DNA of 64,000 nucleotides from Keratinibaculum paraultunense (GCF_016767175.1 NZ_CP068564.1:1860001-1924000), one strand, 5' to 3'; positions 35,778 through 44,333 are shown, numbered from the stretch's first letter. Notes: generated by a model from the letters alone, not told the origin. Translations and numbers: made by a program.

Positions 35778-36062
35778 TTATTTATCTGGATTATATAATG
35801 GATATATGCCATATATAGAAAAACATTCATCACATAATAGTTTTACAATGGTAGGTATCTGTTGTATGGTTATATTTAATTCTATGCCATTGTATTTTAA
35901 TACCATATCCTCTGGTTCAACTATATTAGAATCTTTAAGCACATCTATTAGTCTATTTTCTACTTCTGGTATGTTCATTCCACCAATCATAAAAAAAATT
36001 TTGTTTTTAGTACTTGAATAATCTTGAGGATTAATTCTGTTAACTAATAGTATCTTATTCAT
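35778..36062 (-). CDS. Hypothetical protein, 94 aa
   Basis: Predicted soluble, no membrane segment. Notable parts are INPQDYSSTKNKIFFMIGG near residues 10-28 and a C-terminal CDECFSIYGIYPLYNP with two cysteines. AGGAGAT precedes the ATG. I do not recognise the family. A hairpin (GGGAGTTATATTATTT at 35767-35782 overlapping its stop, with a partner at 35739-35756) looks like its terminator. Confidence 0.65.
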   Translation of the reverse strand: MNKILLVNRINPQDYSSTKNKIFFMIGGMNIPEVENRLIDVLKDSNIVEPEDMVLKYNGIELNITIQQIPTIVKLLCDECFSIYGIYPLYNPDK

Positions 36063-36393
36063 AATATAATCTCCTTTACTTTAATCCATAATGTTCAATT
36101 ATTTTAATATATTCAATAATTCCCTATTTTTATATTTACCCATTTAAAAGAAATAGTCACATTTTTTAATAATATTTATTATATTTTTATCTCTGTATAT
36201 TATACCATTATTGATTAGCACTTTAAGTATAGAATAAAAATTAATATGTTTATTATTTAAAAACCTTGTTTAAATAGTATAAATTAAATCAATACTTTTG
36301 TTTTTATTATAGATATTTATTATTTTTTAAACCTTCTTAAGTCTTATATAATCATATATGTAATGATAAAAAATAGACAAGGAGGTTTTAATA
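36063..36393. other. AT-rich intergenic region upstream of yedE
   Basis: 330 bases between divergent genes, with an AAGGAGG ribosome-binding site for yedE at its right end. It must hold promoters for both directions, but I see no clear hexamer pair, structured RNA or ORF. Confidence 0.5.
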
Positions 36394-37461
36394 ATGAATG
36401 ATAAACGTAAAATGTTTATCTATGGAGGCATTATAGGTCTTATTGGTGCTATACTTATGAAGTTTGGAAACCCTGGGAACATGGGCATTTGTGTAGCTTG
36501 TTTTTATAGAGATATAGCTGGTGCATTAGGGCTTCATAGAGCAGAAATAGTTCAATATATAAGACCTGAAATTATCGGATTTATATTAGGTGCTTTTATT
36601 ATCTCCATTGCAAAAGGAGATTTTAAATCTAGAGGAGGTTCCTCCCCTTTAATTAGATTCTTTTTAGGTTTCTTTTTAGTAATTGGTGCTTTGGTATTTT
36701 TAGGTTGCCCTTTAAGAATGATATTAAGACTTGCCAATGGGGACTTAAATGCTTTAATTGGACTTTTAGGTTATTTAGTAGGAATATTTATTGGTATTCA
36801 ATTCTTAAAGAAAGGTTATACTTTAGGAAAAAGTGTTAAACAACCTAAATTCTCTGGCTATATAATGCCAATTGTGGCTGTAACATTACTTATATTCTTA
36901 ATTGTAAAACCTGATTTTATATTCTTTAGTGAAGAAGGACCTGGCTCTATGAGAGCTCCTATAGTATTATCATTGGTGCTTGGAATGATAGTGGGAATAG
37001 TACTTCAAAGAAGCAGAATTTGTACTGCAGGGGCTTTTAGAGATATTATGTTGATAAAGGATTATCACTTCTTTTGGGGAATATTAGGAATATTTGTGGT
37101 AAATCTTATAGCAAATTTAATATTAAATTTTGATTCTTTCAATTTAGGTTTTGAAAATCAACCAGTAGCTCATCCTATCCATCTGTGGAACTTTATGGGT
37201 ATGGTTTTAACAGGGATATGCTCTATATTACTAGGCGGTTGTCCTGTAAGGCAAACCATACTTGCTAGCGAAGGAGATGCTGATGCCGGAATAACTGTAC
37301 TTGGAATTACTATAGGGGCAGCCTTTGCTCATAATTTTGGATTGGCTTCTAGCCCAAAAGGGGTAACAAGCAATGGAAAAGTTTCTGTAATTATAGGAAT
37401 TATAGTTGTATTAATGATAGCCTATAGTGTTGTTAAAGAATCCAATCAAGTAAATAGTTAA
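36394..37461 (+). CDS. yedE: YedE-family membrane transporter (selenium/sulfur type)
   Basis: 355 aa, about ten membrane helices, YeeE/YedE family. The conserved cysteine sites that pass thiol-bound sulfur or selenium are visible: NMGICVACFYRDIAG, FLGCPLRM, RSRICTAGAFRDIM and GGCPVRQTILASEGD. The combination with YedF and DUF3343 is the set annotated as selenium-metabolism related in clostridia. Transport of a selenium or sulfur species is inferred from that context. Confidence 0.88.
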   Translation: MNDKRKMFIYGGIIGLIGAILMKFGNPGNMGICVACFYRDIAGALGLHRAEIVQYIRPEIIGFILGAFIISIAKGDFKSRGGSSPLIRFFLGFFLVIGALVFLGCPLRMILRLANGDLNALIGLLGYLVGIFIGIQFLKKGYTLGKSVKQPKFSGYIMPIVAVTLLIFLIVKPDFIFFSEEGPGSMRAPIVLSLVLGMIVGIVLQRSRICTAGAFRDIMLIKDYHFFWGILGIFVVNLIANLILNFDSFNLGFENQPVAHPIHLWNFMGMVLTGICSILLGGCPVRQTILASEGDADAGITVLGITIGAAFAHNFGLASSPKGVTSNGKVSVIIGIIVVLMIAYSVVKESNQVNS

Positions 37462-37478
37462 AAAGGAGGAATTGAAAA

Positions 37479-37691
37479 ATGTCTAAAGTTGTAGATGCGA
37501 GAGGAAGATCTTGTCCAGAACCTGTAATAATGACTAAAGATGCTATTGAATCTAATCCTAATGAAACTATTCAAGTATTGGTTGACGCTCAAGTAGCTGT
37601 TGAAAATATTACAAGATTTGCTAAAGGAAAAGGATATAAAGTAGAAGTAGAAGAAAAGGGCGATGAATACACTCTTACTATTAGAAAATAG
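37479..37691 (+). CDS. yedF: YedF/TusA-like sulfur/selenium carrier protein
   Basis: 70 aa TusA/SirA fold. Starts KVVDARGRSCPEPVIMTKDAI with the conserved CPxP motif, Cys12 being the persulfide or selenide carrier. Here it is the single-domain form, without the C-terminal DsrE-like domain found in longer YedF proteins. Seventeen bases after yedE and eight bases before the DUF3343 gene, so one operon. Confidence 0.9.
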   Translation: MSKVVDARGRSCPEPVIMTKDAIESNPNETIQVLVDAQVAVENITRFAKGKGYKVEVEEKGDEYTLTIRK

Positions 37692-37699
37692 GTGAAAAA

Positions 37700-37951
37700 A
37701 TGGAAGATGTTTATTGTGTTGTTACCTTTCATGTTACTCAACATGCATTGTTGTTTGAAAAAGTTATGAAAGAGTTTAAATATCCTATAAAGCTAATGCC
37801 AGTGCCTAGACAAGTAAGTTCTAGTTGCGGCATTGCAGCTAAAATACCTTGTGATAAAAAAGAAGAAATACTTACTTTATGTAAGGAAAAAAATCTTTCC
37901 TTTGATGAATTTCATGAAATCAAACACAAAAATAAAAAATCTTGGTTCTAA
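37700..37951 (+). CDS. DUF3343 family protein, putative Se/S carrier
   Basis: 83 aa. DUF3343 proteins have a conserved SSSCGIAAKIPC region, seen at about residues 40-55. The SCG motif and the operon with YedE and YedF support a role in moving selenium or sulfur. The remainder (FHVTQHALLFEKVMK) is the usual fold. The true biochemical function is not established. Confidence 0.88.
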   Translation: MEDVYCVVTFHVTQHALLFEKVMKEFKYPIKLMPVPRQVSSSCGIAAKIPCDKKEEILTLCKEKNLSFDEFHEIKHKNKKSWF

Positions 37952-37958
37952 TATATTT

Positions 37959-38004
37959 AGCTTATGCTGGGAATTTCCATTTCCGTAGCATAAGCTTCTT
38001 TATT
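37959..38004 (+). terminator. Terminator of the yedE-yedF-DUF3343 operon
   Basis: Ten-bp stem AGCTTATGCT/AGCATAAGCT with an inner GGAAAT-like hairpin, followed by TCTTTATTTAT. Confidence 0.8.
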
Positions 38005-38119
38005 TATGACTAGCAATACTTATGAAATAATAGATAAATCCTTGCTAAAAGATTAAAGTGGTTTTTTCTAATAAAATGGTGTATTATATAGATTGGCACC
38101 AAATTAAGGAGGAGAGAAA

Positions 38120-39499
38120 ATGAGGTATGATATTATAATCGTCGGTGCTGGACCTTGTGGTATATTTACAGCACTTGAAGTAAAAAAACACAATCCCAAT
38201 AAAAAAATTTTAATGATAGAAAAAGGTAATCCTATTGAAAAAAGAATATGTCCTAAAAGAAGGAGAGGAATATGTACGCATTGTAAACCTTGTAATATAA
38301 CTACTGGTTTTGCAGGAGCTGGAGCTTATTCCGATGGTAAATTATCCCTTTCTCCTGATGTAGGAGGAAATTTACCAGAATATTTAGGATATGAAAAAAC
38401 TCAAGAGTTGATTAATTATGTAGATAATATATATTTAAAATTTGGTGCTGATAAGACTGTATACGGTATAGGCAAAGAAAAAGAAATAGAAGAAATAAGA
38501 AAAAAAGCAATTAGAAGTAATCTAAAATTGGTAGAATGTCCTATTAGGCATATGGGTACAGAAGAAGGTTATGCTATATATACGCGTATAGAAAAATATC
38601 TAAAGGAAATTGAAGTAAATTTAAGCTTTAAAAATCCAGTAAAGGACATAATATTAGATGAAAATAGAAATATAAAAGGTGTTATAGCTGATAAAGAATA
38701 CTATTCAGACCAAGTGGTAATAGCCGTTGGAAGAGATGGCTCTGATTGGTTAAAAGATTTATGTATTAAACATGATATAAATACAGAAACAGGTGATGTA
38801 GATATAGGCGTTAGAGTAGAAACTAGAAATGAAATAATGGAAGAATTGAATAATGCCATGTATGAAAGTAAATTAATATATTATACTCCTACATTTGATG
38901 ATAAAGTGCGAACCTTCTGCACCAATCCATCAGGTGAAGTATCTACTGAATATTATGATGGTAATTTGGCAGTTGTTAATGGTCATAGTTACAAATCTGA
39001 AAGTTTAAAATCTGAAAATACCAATTTTGCACTATTGGTTACCAAGCATTTTACAAAACCTTTTAATTCTCCTATAGAATATGGTATGCATATTGCAAAA
39101 CTTGGAAATATGCTCTCAGGTAACAAAGTATTAATTCAAAGATATGGGGATTTTAAAAGAGGCAGACGAACCACTGGTGAAAGACTATATCGAAACAATA
39201 TAATCCCCACTTTAAAAGATACTGTGCCAGGAGATTTAAGTTTAGTACTTCCCTATAGAATTATGAAAGATGTAGATGAGATGCTAATAGCCTTAGATAA
39301 CGTGGCTCCTGGACTTGCTAGTGATGAAACCCTTTTATATGGTGTGGAAGTTAAATTTTATTCTAACAAGGTAATCACCGACAATAATTTTGAAACTAAT
39401 ATAAAAGGTTTATATGTTGGAGGAGATGGAGCAGGAATTACAAGGGGACTTATGCAGGCTAGTGTAAATGGAGTAGTATTGGGAAGAAATTTAAGTTAG
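38120..39499 (+). CDS. FAD-dependent oxidoreductase of the COG2509 type
   Basis: 459 aa. Rossmann FAD-binding motif DIIIVGAGPCGIFTALEV at residues 4-21, a cysteine-rich loop CPKRRRGICTHCKPCN near residues 47-62, and the second FAD contact GLYVGGDGAGITRGLMQAS near the C-terminus. COG2509 proteins are uncharacterised FAD dehydrogenases common in clostridia. The four-cysteine loop could bind a metal. AAGGAGG precedes the ATG. It follows the selenium cluster on the same strand after a terminator and is probably its own unit. Confidence 0.88.
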   Translation: MRYDIIIVGAGPCGIFTALEVKKHNPNKKILMIEKGNPIEKRICPKRRRGICTHCKPCNITTGFAGAGAYSDGKLSLSPDVGGNLPEYLGYEKTQELINYVDNIYLKFGADKTVYGIGKEKEIEEIRKKAIRSNLKLVECPIRHMGTEEGYAIYTRIEKYLKEIEVNLSFKNPVKDIILDENRNIKGVIADKEYYSDQVVIAVGRDGSDWLKDLCIKHDINTETGDVDIGVRVETRNEIMEELNNAMYESKLIYYTPTFDDKVRTFCTNPSGEVSTEYYDGNLAVVNGHSYKSESLKSENTNFALLVTKHFTKPFNSPIEYGMHIAKLGNMLSGNKVLIQRYGDFKRGRRTTGERLYRNNIIPTLKDTVPGDLSLVLPYRIMKDVDEMLIALDNVAPGLASDETLLYGVEVKFYSNKVITDNNFETNIKGLYVGGDGAGITRGLMQASVNGVVLGRNLS

Positions 39500-39603
39500 A
39501 TAATTATTACAATTGTGTTACAAAAGTATGAATATTGTTGTATTTTTATAAATACCATATATAATATAATCATATTGATAGTTTAGTAAAGGAGGTCGTG
39601 AAG

Positions 39604-39681
39604 ATGATCATAATAACAAATCTATTACAAGCTAAAGAAAACTATATAAAAATAATGGCACGACCTATGAATACCTTATAA
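39604..39681 (+). CDS. 25-aa leader peptide of the ABC exporter operon
   Basis: ORF MIIITNLLQAKENYIKIMARPMNTL preceded by a perfect AAAGGAGGT ribosome-binding site eight bases upstream. It is followed at once by a terminator hairpin and lies in front of a multidrug-type ABC transporter. Its last codons can pair with the 5' arm of that terminator. This is the design of ribosome-mediated attenuation known for bmrB-bmrCD and several antibiotic-resistance genes. A promoter-like TTGTTG-N17-TATATAATAT lies at about 39534-39565. Confidence 0.75.
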   Translation: MIIITNLLQAKENYIKIMARPMNTL

Positions 39682-39728
39682 TATAATTGTGTCCAATAAC
39701 CATAGGCGTGCTTGCCTATGGTTTTTTT
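39658..39728 (+). promoter_or_regulatory. Transcription attenuator (terminator / antiterminator) of the ABC exporter
   Basis: Terminator: stem AACCATAGGC (39698-39707) with GCCTATGGTT (39714-39723), then seven T. Antiterminator: CACG-A-CCTATG (39659-39669, inside the leader peptide codons) pairs over ten bases with CATAGGCGTG (39701-39710), with one bulged A. The two structures exclude each other because both use 39701-39707. Ribosome position on the leader would therefore decide readthrough. Confidence 0.75.
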
Positions 39729-39793
39729 ATTCTAATAATTGCTTTATTTATATGCCAAAGTATAGCTATGTCTATAATGTTATCATGGTATAA

Positions 39794-39838
39794 AAACCGT
39801 AGGATTGTAGACTTTTTGTCACATCTTATGGTTTTTTT
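39794..39838 (+). terminator. Second terminator-like hairpin in the ABC leader
   Basis: Stem 39794-39808 with 39821-39834 (G-U pairs and one bulge) followed by a seven-T run. It may be a second attenuator, or it may be coding sequence for the lost N-terminus of the transporter (see the next entry). Confidence 0.45.
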
Positions 39839-39849
39839 ATATTTCTCAG

Positions 39850-41568
39850 ATGGTCACTATAGTATCACCTCTTATCATTAGAACTACTATAGACTCTATT
39901 ATTGGCAGTGAACCTATAGGTTCTAACTTTTTAGAAAGATTAATTCAATATATAGGAGGTAGAGCTTATCTAAGAAAAAATCTTTGGATTATTGGTGTAC
40001 TATTAGTATTTATTGCAGTTTTAAGAGGTATATTGCTTTATTTTAGAAATACCTTAGCAAGTAAAACAGCTGAAAATACTGCAAAAAACATTAGGGATTC
40101 CCTATATGATCAAATTCAAAGACTCCCTTATGAATACCATGTAAAAGCAGAGACGGGAGATTTAATTCAAAGGTGTACTTCAGATGTAAATACTATAAAA
40201 AGATTTTTGTCTATACAATTGGTAGAAGTAGCTGGTTCACTATTTATGTTGGGATTTGTATCTTATACTATGTTTAAACTTAATGTAAAAATGACTTTAG
40301 TTTCCATGGCTACTATGCCTATAATTTTCATATTTGCATTTATATTCTTTTCTAAAGTAAAAAAGGCCTTTGAGGCTTCTGATGAAGCAGAGGCAGAATT
40401 AACTACAGTGCTACAAGAAAATCTTACAGGTGTAAGAGTAGTAAAGGCCTGTGCTAATCAAAAATATGAAATAGAAAAGTTTGATGAAAAAAATAAAGAC
40501 TATAGGGATAAAACCTATAAATTAATTCAAGATTTAGCCCTATATTGGGGAGCTTCTGATTTTATTTGTTTTATACAAATTGGATTAACTATAGTCTTTG
40601 GAAGTATTTGGGCTGTAGCTGGAGAAATATCTCTAGGTACTGTAATGGCCTTTTCTACATATGTAAATATGTTATTGTGGCCTATTAGACAAATGGGAAG
40701 AACTTTAACAGATATGGGAAAAGCCATAGTATCCATAGGAAGAATTGAGGAAATTTTTAATGAGAATATAGAAATTTTAAATGGAAACAATGAAAAGCCA
40801 GAAATTAAAGGTAATATTGAATTTGAAAATGTTTATTTTGAATATGAAAAGAATACTCCAGTAATTGACAATATCTCCTTTTCAGTAAAGGCTGGTAGTA
40901 CAGTGGCCATAATTGGTCCAACAGGTTCTGGCAAATCCTCTTTAGTCTATTTATTAGCAAGACTTTATGATTATAATAGGGGTTCCATATTAATAGATGG
41001 AAAAGAATTAAAAGATATTGATAAGGCTTGGGTTAGAAAAAATATAGGAATTGTATTACAAGAGCCTTTCCTATATGCCAAAACCATTAGAGATAATATA
41101 AAATTAGCTAATCCTAATATTCAAGATAAAAAGGTTTATGAATCTGCTAAAATTGCCAGTATCCATCAGGATATTAAATCCTTTGATAAAGGATATGATA
41201 CCTATGTGGGAGAAAGAGGAGTTTCCCTATCTGGTGGACAAAAGCAAAGGGTTGCCATTGCTAGAACCATTATAAATGATTGCCCTATTGTGGTCTTTGA
41301 TGATTCTCTATCTGCTGTAGATACAGAAACTGATATATCCATTAGGAAAGCCCTAAATAATAGAAAAAATAAATCTACGACTATAATAATATCCCATAGA
41401 ATATCTACAGTATCTGAGGCCGATGAAATTATAGTTTTAGACAATGGAAGAATAATACAAAGAGGTAATCATGAAAAATTAATAAATGAAAAAGGATTGT
41501 ATCAAAGATTATATGAAATTCAAAATTCTATGAAGGATTTAGAAGAAGATATAAAATTACATGCCTAG
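39850..41568 (+). CDS. ABC exporter half-transporter A (membrane domain + ATPase), N-terminus uncertain
   Basis: 572 aa from the first ATG in frame. An ABC_membrane domain (residues 1-310) and an ATPase domain with Walker A GPTGSGKSS, Q-loop IGIVLQEPF, signature SLSGGQKQRVAIARTI, Walker B PIVVFDDSLSAVD and H-loop IISHRIS. Asp replaces the catalytic Glu after Walker B (VVFDDS), as in the degenerate site of heterodimeric exporters such as BmrC. Family members start about 35-40 residues earlier, before SPLIIRTTID. The missing first helix can be read in another frame from 39768 (MSIMLSWYKNRRIVDFLSHLM) that joins this frame if one T is removed from the T7 run at 39832-39838. No ribosome-binding site is visible at 39850. 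Confidence 0.75.
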   Translation: MVTIVSPLIIRTTIDSIIGSEPIGSNFLERLIQYIGGRAYLRKNLWIIGVLLVFIAVLRGILLYFRNTLASKTAENTAKNIRDSLYDQIQRLPYEYHVKAETGDLIQRCTSDVNTIKRFLSIQLVEVAGSLFMLGFVSYTMFKLNVKMTLVSMATMPIIFIFAFIFFSKVKKAFEASDEAEAELTTVLQENLTGVRVVKACANQKYEIEKFDEKNKDYRDKTYKLIQDLALYWGASDFICFIQIGLTIVFGSIWAVAGEISLGTVMAFSTYVNMLLWPIRQMGRTLTDMGKAIVSIGRIEEIFNENIEILNGNNEKPEIKGNIEFENVYFEYEKNTPVIDNISFSVKAGSTVAIIGPTGSGKSSLVYLLARLYDYNRGSILIDGKELKDIDKAWVRKNIGIVLQEPFLYAKTIRDNIKLANPNIQDKKVYESAKIASIHQDIKSFDKGYDTYVGERGVSLSGGQKQRVAIARTIINDCPIVVFDDSLSAVDTETDISIRKALNNRKNKSTTIIISHRISTVSEADEIIVLDNGRIIQRGNHEKLINEKGLYQRLYEIQNSMKDLEEDIKLHA

Positions 41569-42819
41569 TGAGGTGGTAGTATTGGAAAATGAGAAAATTG
41601 ATATTACGATATGGAGAAATTTCTTAGAATTAGTGAAAAATCACAAAAGAGATTTTATTCTACTAGCTATAATTATGGTATTTGTAGGCGCTTTGGACTC
41701 TGTATTTCCCCTATTTACTAAATATGCCATTGATAATTTTATAGTAGAAGAAAATTTAATAGGATTAAATAAATTTATAAAATTATTTTTTATAATTATA
41801 GCATTTCAGGGTATAAATGTATATTTATTTTTAGCTATGGGTGGAAAAGTGGAAACTAATGTATCTTATGATATTAGAAAAAAAGGATTTGAAAAATTAC
41901 AAATCCTCCCCTTATCCTATTATGATGAAAAAGCTGTAGGTTGGTTAATGGCTAGAATGACCTCTGATATAAATGGTATATCTGAAACCCTATCCTGGGG
42001 CATAGTGGACTTTGCCTGGGGTCTAGCCATGATGTTGGCAGTTGTAATTGCCATGTTTAGGCTTAATGCTAAATTAGCCTTAATAGCATTAACAGTAGTA
42101 CCCCCTTTGGCCATAGCCTCAGCATATTTTCAAAATAAAATATTAAAGGCTCAAAGGGAAGTTAGAAATGTTAATTCTAAAATAACTGCTGCTTATAATG
42201 AAGATATATCTGGTGCCATGACTACTAAAACTTTAGTTCGAGAAGAAATAAATTTAGAAGAATTTAAGGAAATCACCGAAGAAATGAAAAAGAAATCAGT
42301 AAGAGCCACTATTGTTTCTTCTCTATATTTCCCTATAATTTTAGTATTAGGTAGCATCGGCACTGCCTTAGTTTTAAATTCTGGTGGAAAAGATGTAATT
42401 CAAGGCACCATAAGCTATGGTACTATGGCAGCCTTTATAGCTTATACTGCACAATTTTTTGAACCTGTAAGACAATTAGCAGTAGTATTTGCAGAAATTC
42501 AAGGGGCACAGGCCTCAGCTGAAAGAGTGTTCTCCCTAAATAAATGAAGTGCCTAATATTATTGACAGTGAAGATGTAGTAAACGAATATGGTGATTTCT
42601 TTAATCCCAAAAAAGAAAATTGGCCAGAAATTAAGGGAGAAATTGAATTTAGAAATGTAGATTTCGCCTATAAAAAATGCCGATAGGATTTTAGTAATTA
42701 AAGATGGCAAGGTTATTGAGGAAGGTAATCATAGAGAGTTAATTAAAGAAAAGGGTTATTATTATAATTTGTATACCAATCAGTTTATAGAGGAGAAGAA
42801 TAAGGAAGTTTTGGGGTAA
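41561..42819 (+). pseudogene. ABC exporter half-transporter B, frameshifted and lacking most of its ATPase domain
   Basis: Partner of half-transporter A, overlapping it by eight bases. The membrane domain is intact (ITIWRNFLELVKNHKRDFIL to SAERVFSL). One extra A near 42538 shifts the frame at FSLN(K), and the original frame resumes as NEVPNIIDSEDVVNEY...EIEFRNVDFAYKK. After YKK a deletion removes Walker A, Q-loop, signature and Walker B. The text continues with NADRILVIKDGKVIEEGNHREL to the stop at 42817-42819. Since the lost site carried the catalytic Glu in such heterodimers, the exporter cannot be functional as a pair. Confidence 0.9.
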
Positions 42820-42822
42820 TTT

Positions 42823-42851
42823 CAAACGTTAGGGACAACCCCTAACGTTTG
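42823..42851. terminator. Terminator after the ABC exporter genes
   Basis: Perfect 12-bp stem CAAACGTTAGGG / CCCTAACGTTTG with a short loop, between the plus-strand pseudogene and the convergent minus-strand gene. Its right half reappears at 44227-44240. Confidence 0.85.
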
Positions 42852-42865
42852 ATTGTTATTTATAA
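42840..42865. repeat. 26-bp direct repeat, left copy
   Basis: The stretch from CCCTAACG to TTATAA recurs at 44227-44252 with two mismatches. The two copies flank a 1.4-kb segment with two minus-strand genes and an ABC fragment. Confidence 0.8.
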
Positions 42866-43248
42866 AAATCGTATTTCAAAAAATCCAAATTATCTTCTAG
42901 ATAAAAAATATCTGATGCCTTTATTTTTTTATGCTTTTTATCCTCGCCAAGCTCAATAATTAAGGTATTACCATTATCATATAATATTGCAGCAAAACCA
43001 AGGATTTTCACGCTATTGGAATGTCCACTTTGTATTATATGCAATTTATCTATCCAAAAACCATCCTCCCTATCCCATGCTACCTCTTTAAGTAGATCTA
43101 TATATTCTATTTTCCCCTTATTGGCTACTTTATTAACTGTTAAGGCTATTGTTTCAGGGGTTAATGTCTTTCGGGTAATAAAATATATGTTTGTACAAAC
43201 AGAAATTACTAAAATTAATAATATTTTAATTTGATTATCAGTGAGCAT
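42856..43248 (-). CDS. Hypothetical membrane-anchored protein, 130 aa
   Basis: One N-terminal membrane helix (residues 8-26, KILLILVISVCTNIYFIT) and a soluble C-terminal domain of mixed alpha/beta character (GFWIDKLHIIQSGHSNSVKILGFAAILYDNGNTLIIELG). GGATGGGGATG upstream provides a ribosome-binding site. Family unknown. With the next gene it forms a two-gene patch inside the rearranged ABC exporter region. Confidence 0.65.
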   Translation of the reverse strand: MLTDNQIKILLILVISVCTNIYFITRKTLTPETIALTVNKVANKGKIEYIDLLKEVAWDREDGFWIDKLHIIQSGHSNSVKILGFAAILYDNGNTLIIELGEDKKHKKIKASDIFYLEDNLDFLKYDFYK

Positions 43249-43320
43249 TGTGCATCCCCATCCTAATATTATTATTTATATTGTTTTGCCCACCTTTCAA
43301 ACTTATCTAATTGTCTTTCA

Positions 43321-43845
43321 TCAAAACTCTATACTCTTTAATACCCTTTCTATTTTCTTTTTATTTTTGTCATAAAATTCCTTTTCTGCATTAATCATAA
43401 CATATCTCCATGCATGGTTTTCATCATGTGTGTCATAGGTTATAATCTTGCTTACTACATTACTTTCTTCCAATAAGGATGTGTTTGAATAGATATATCC
43501 CTTTTTTTCACCATCTATCAAATATTCTTCCTTTGATAGACGATCATCATATATATATTGATTTGGAGAAACACCTTCAAAAATATCTATAAAATTTATA
43601 TCTCTTTTTCCATTATCCATGTATATCCTTAATCCGAAATCTGGAGACTTTTCGGGAAATTTGTCAAATTCTGAGGCATCATCCTCTACTATTTCCCAGC
43701 TTTCAGGATATTCAAACCTAAAAAAGTTTTCTTTTGAATAGTAATCATAATTAAATGTATGAGTCTTATATTCTTCAGTTTCACATCCAACTAAAATCAA
43801 TATAAATAATAGTAAGAAGAATACTAAAATATTTTTTCTTTTCAC
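43321..43845 (-). CDS. Hypothetical lipoprotein, about 174 aa
   Basis: Start chosen at the GTG at 43843-43845, which follows AAGGGGTGAT by four bases. The ORF upstream of it (to 43893) lacks a ribosome-binding site. The N-terminus VKRKNILVFFLLLFILILVGC is a lipoprotein signal with lipobox LVGC. The mature part has YESWEIVEDD-like features typical of PsbP/DUF-type surface lipoproteins (FRFEYPESWEIVED). Function unknown. Confidence 0.7.
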   Translation of the reverse strand: MKRKNILVFFLLLFILILVGCETEEYKTHTFNYDYYSKENFFRFEYPESWEIVEDDASEFDKFPEKSPDFGLRIYMDNGKRDINFIDIFEGVSPNQYIYDDRLSKEEYLIDGEKKGYIYSNTSLLEESNVVSKIITYDTHDENHAWRYVMINAEKEFYDKNKKKIERVLKSIEF

Positions 43846-43968
43846 TTTATCACCCCTTAATAGCTTAAATTTCATACATAAATTCGCAAACATTTTAAAA
43901 TTTTATTTTTGTAAATAGTAAATTTTATAGTAGTATAATTGTATTGTTATCTTTTGTTTTTAATTCAA

Positions 43969-44073
43969 CTATTTTAAATCCTCTATCCTCTCTATAATTA
44001 TATCCATGTATTTAGTAGTAAATGGCATGTATTTATTGTTTGCTAATTGATCATATGAATGCACCGTATATAC
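43969..44073 (-). pseudogene. Possible 3' fragment of an unrelated minus-strand gene
   Basis: The minus strand reads YTVHSYDQLANNKYMPFTTKY... to a stop at 43969, natural in composition. The open frame continues rightward only through antisense of the ABC fragment at 44075. It may be the tail of a gene truncated when that fragment arrived. No family recognised and the call is weak. Confidence 0.25.
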
Positions 44074-44074
44074 T

Positions 44075-44226
44075 GCCTTTTCTAGGGATATTGTAAAGGA
44101 CCCTAAAATATTTGTACTAGATGAGGCTACTTCTTCCATAGATACAGAAACAGAAATCATAATTCAAAAAACCATAGAAAATGTCTCAGAAGTCAAAACC
44201 AGTTTCGTAATATCATAGACTATTTA
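44075..44226 (+). pseudogene. ABC exporter ATPase fragment (Walker B to H-loop)
   Basis: Plus-strand translation AFSRDIVKDPKIFVLDEATS, then SIDTETEI...TSFVIS up to the TAG at 44216, is the Walker B/D-loop part of an ABC exporter with the catalytic Glu. With a two-base deletion the next bases still resemble the codons for SHRLST. This is exactly the part missing from the pseudogene at 41561-42819. It joins directly to half of that gene's terminator sequence at 44227. Confidence 0.85.
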
Positions 44227-44252
44227 CCCTAATGTTTGATTATTATTTATAA
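44227..44252. repeat. 26-bp direct repeat, right copy
   Basis: Second copy of 42840-42865 with two mismatches, fused to the ATPase fragment. Here the left arm of the terminator stem is absent. Confidence 0.8.
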
Positions 44253-44303
44253 TATATTATTAGCCATAGTAGTTATGTAATATCATATTATATAACAGAA
44301 AGG

Positions 44304-44333
44304 GAGATGATTGTCATTAGTCATCTCTTTTTT
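44304..44333 (+). terminator. Terminator-like hairpin
   Basis: GAGATGA/TCATCTC stem followed by six T. It lies beyond the ABC fragment and has no intact upstream gene on its strand, so it is probably a relic. Confidence 0.6.

Noticed and set aside
39687-39881. 64-aa ORF considered as a separate gene in front of the ABC exporter
   Set aside because: No ribosome-binding site and its first part is terminator stem. Its later part is better explained as the displaced N-terminus of the exporter.
43969-44160. 63-aa minus-strand ORF starting MISVSVSMEEVASS
   Set aside because: Its first half is the antisense of an ABC ATPase Walker B fragment on the plus strand. Only the 43969-44073 tail is kept as a weak fragment call.
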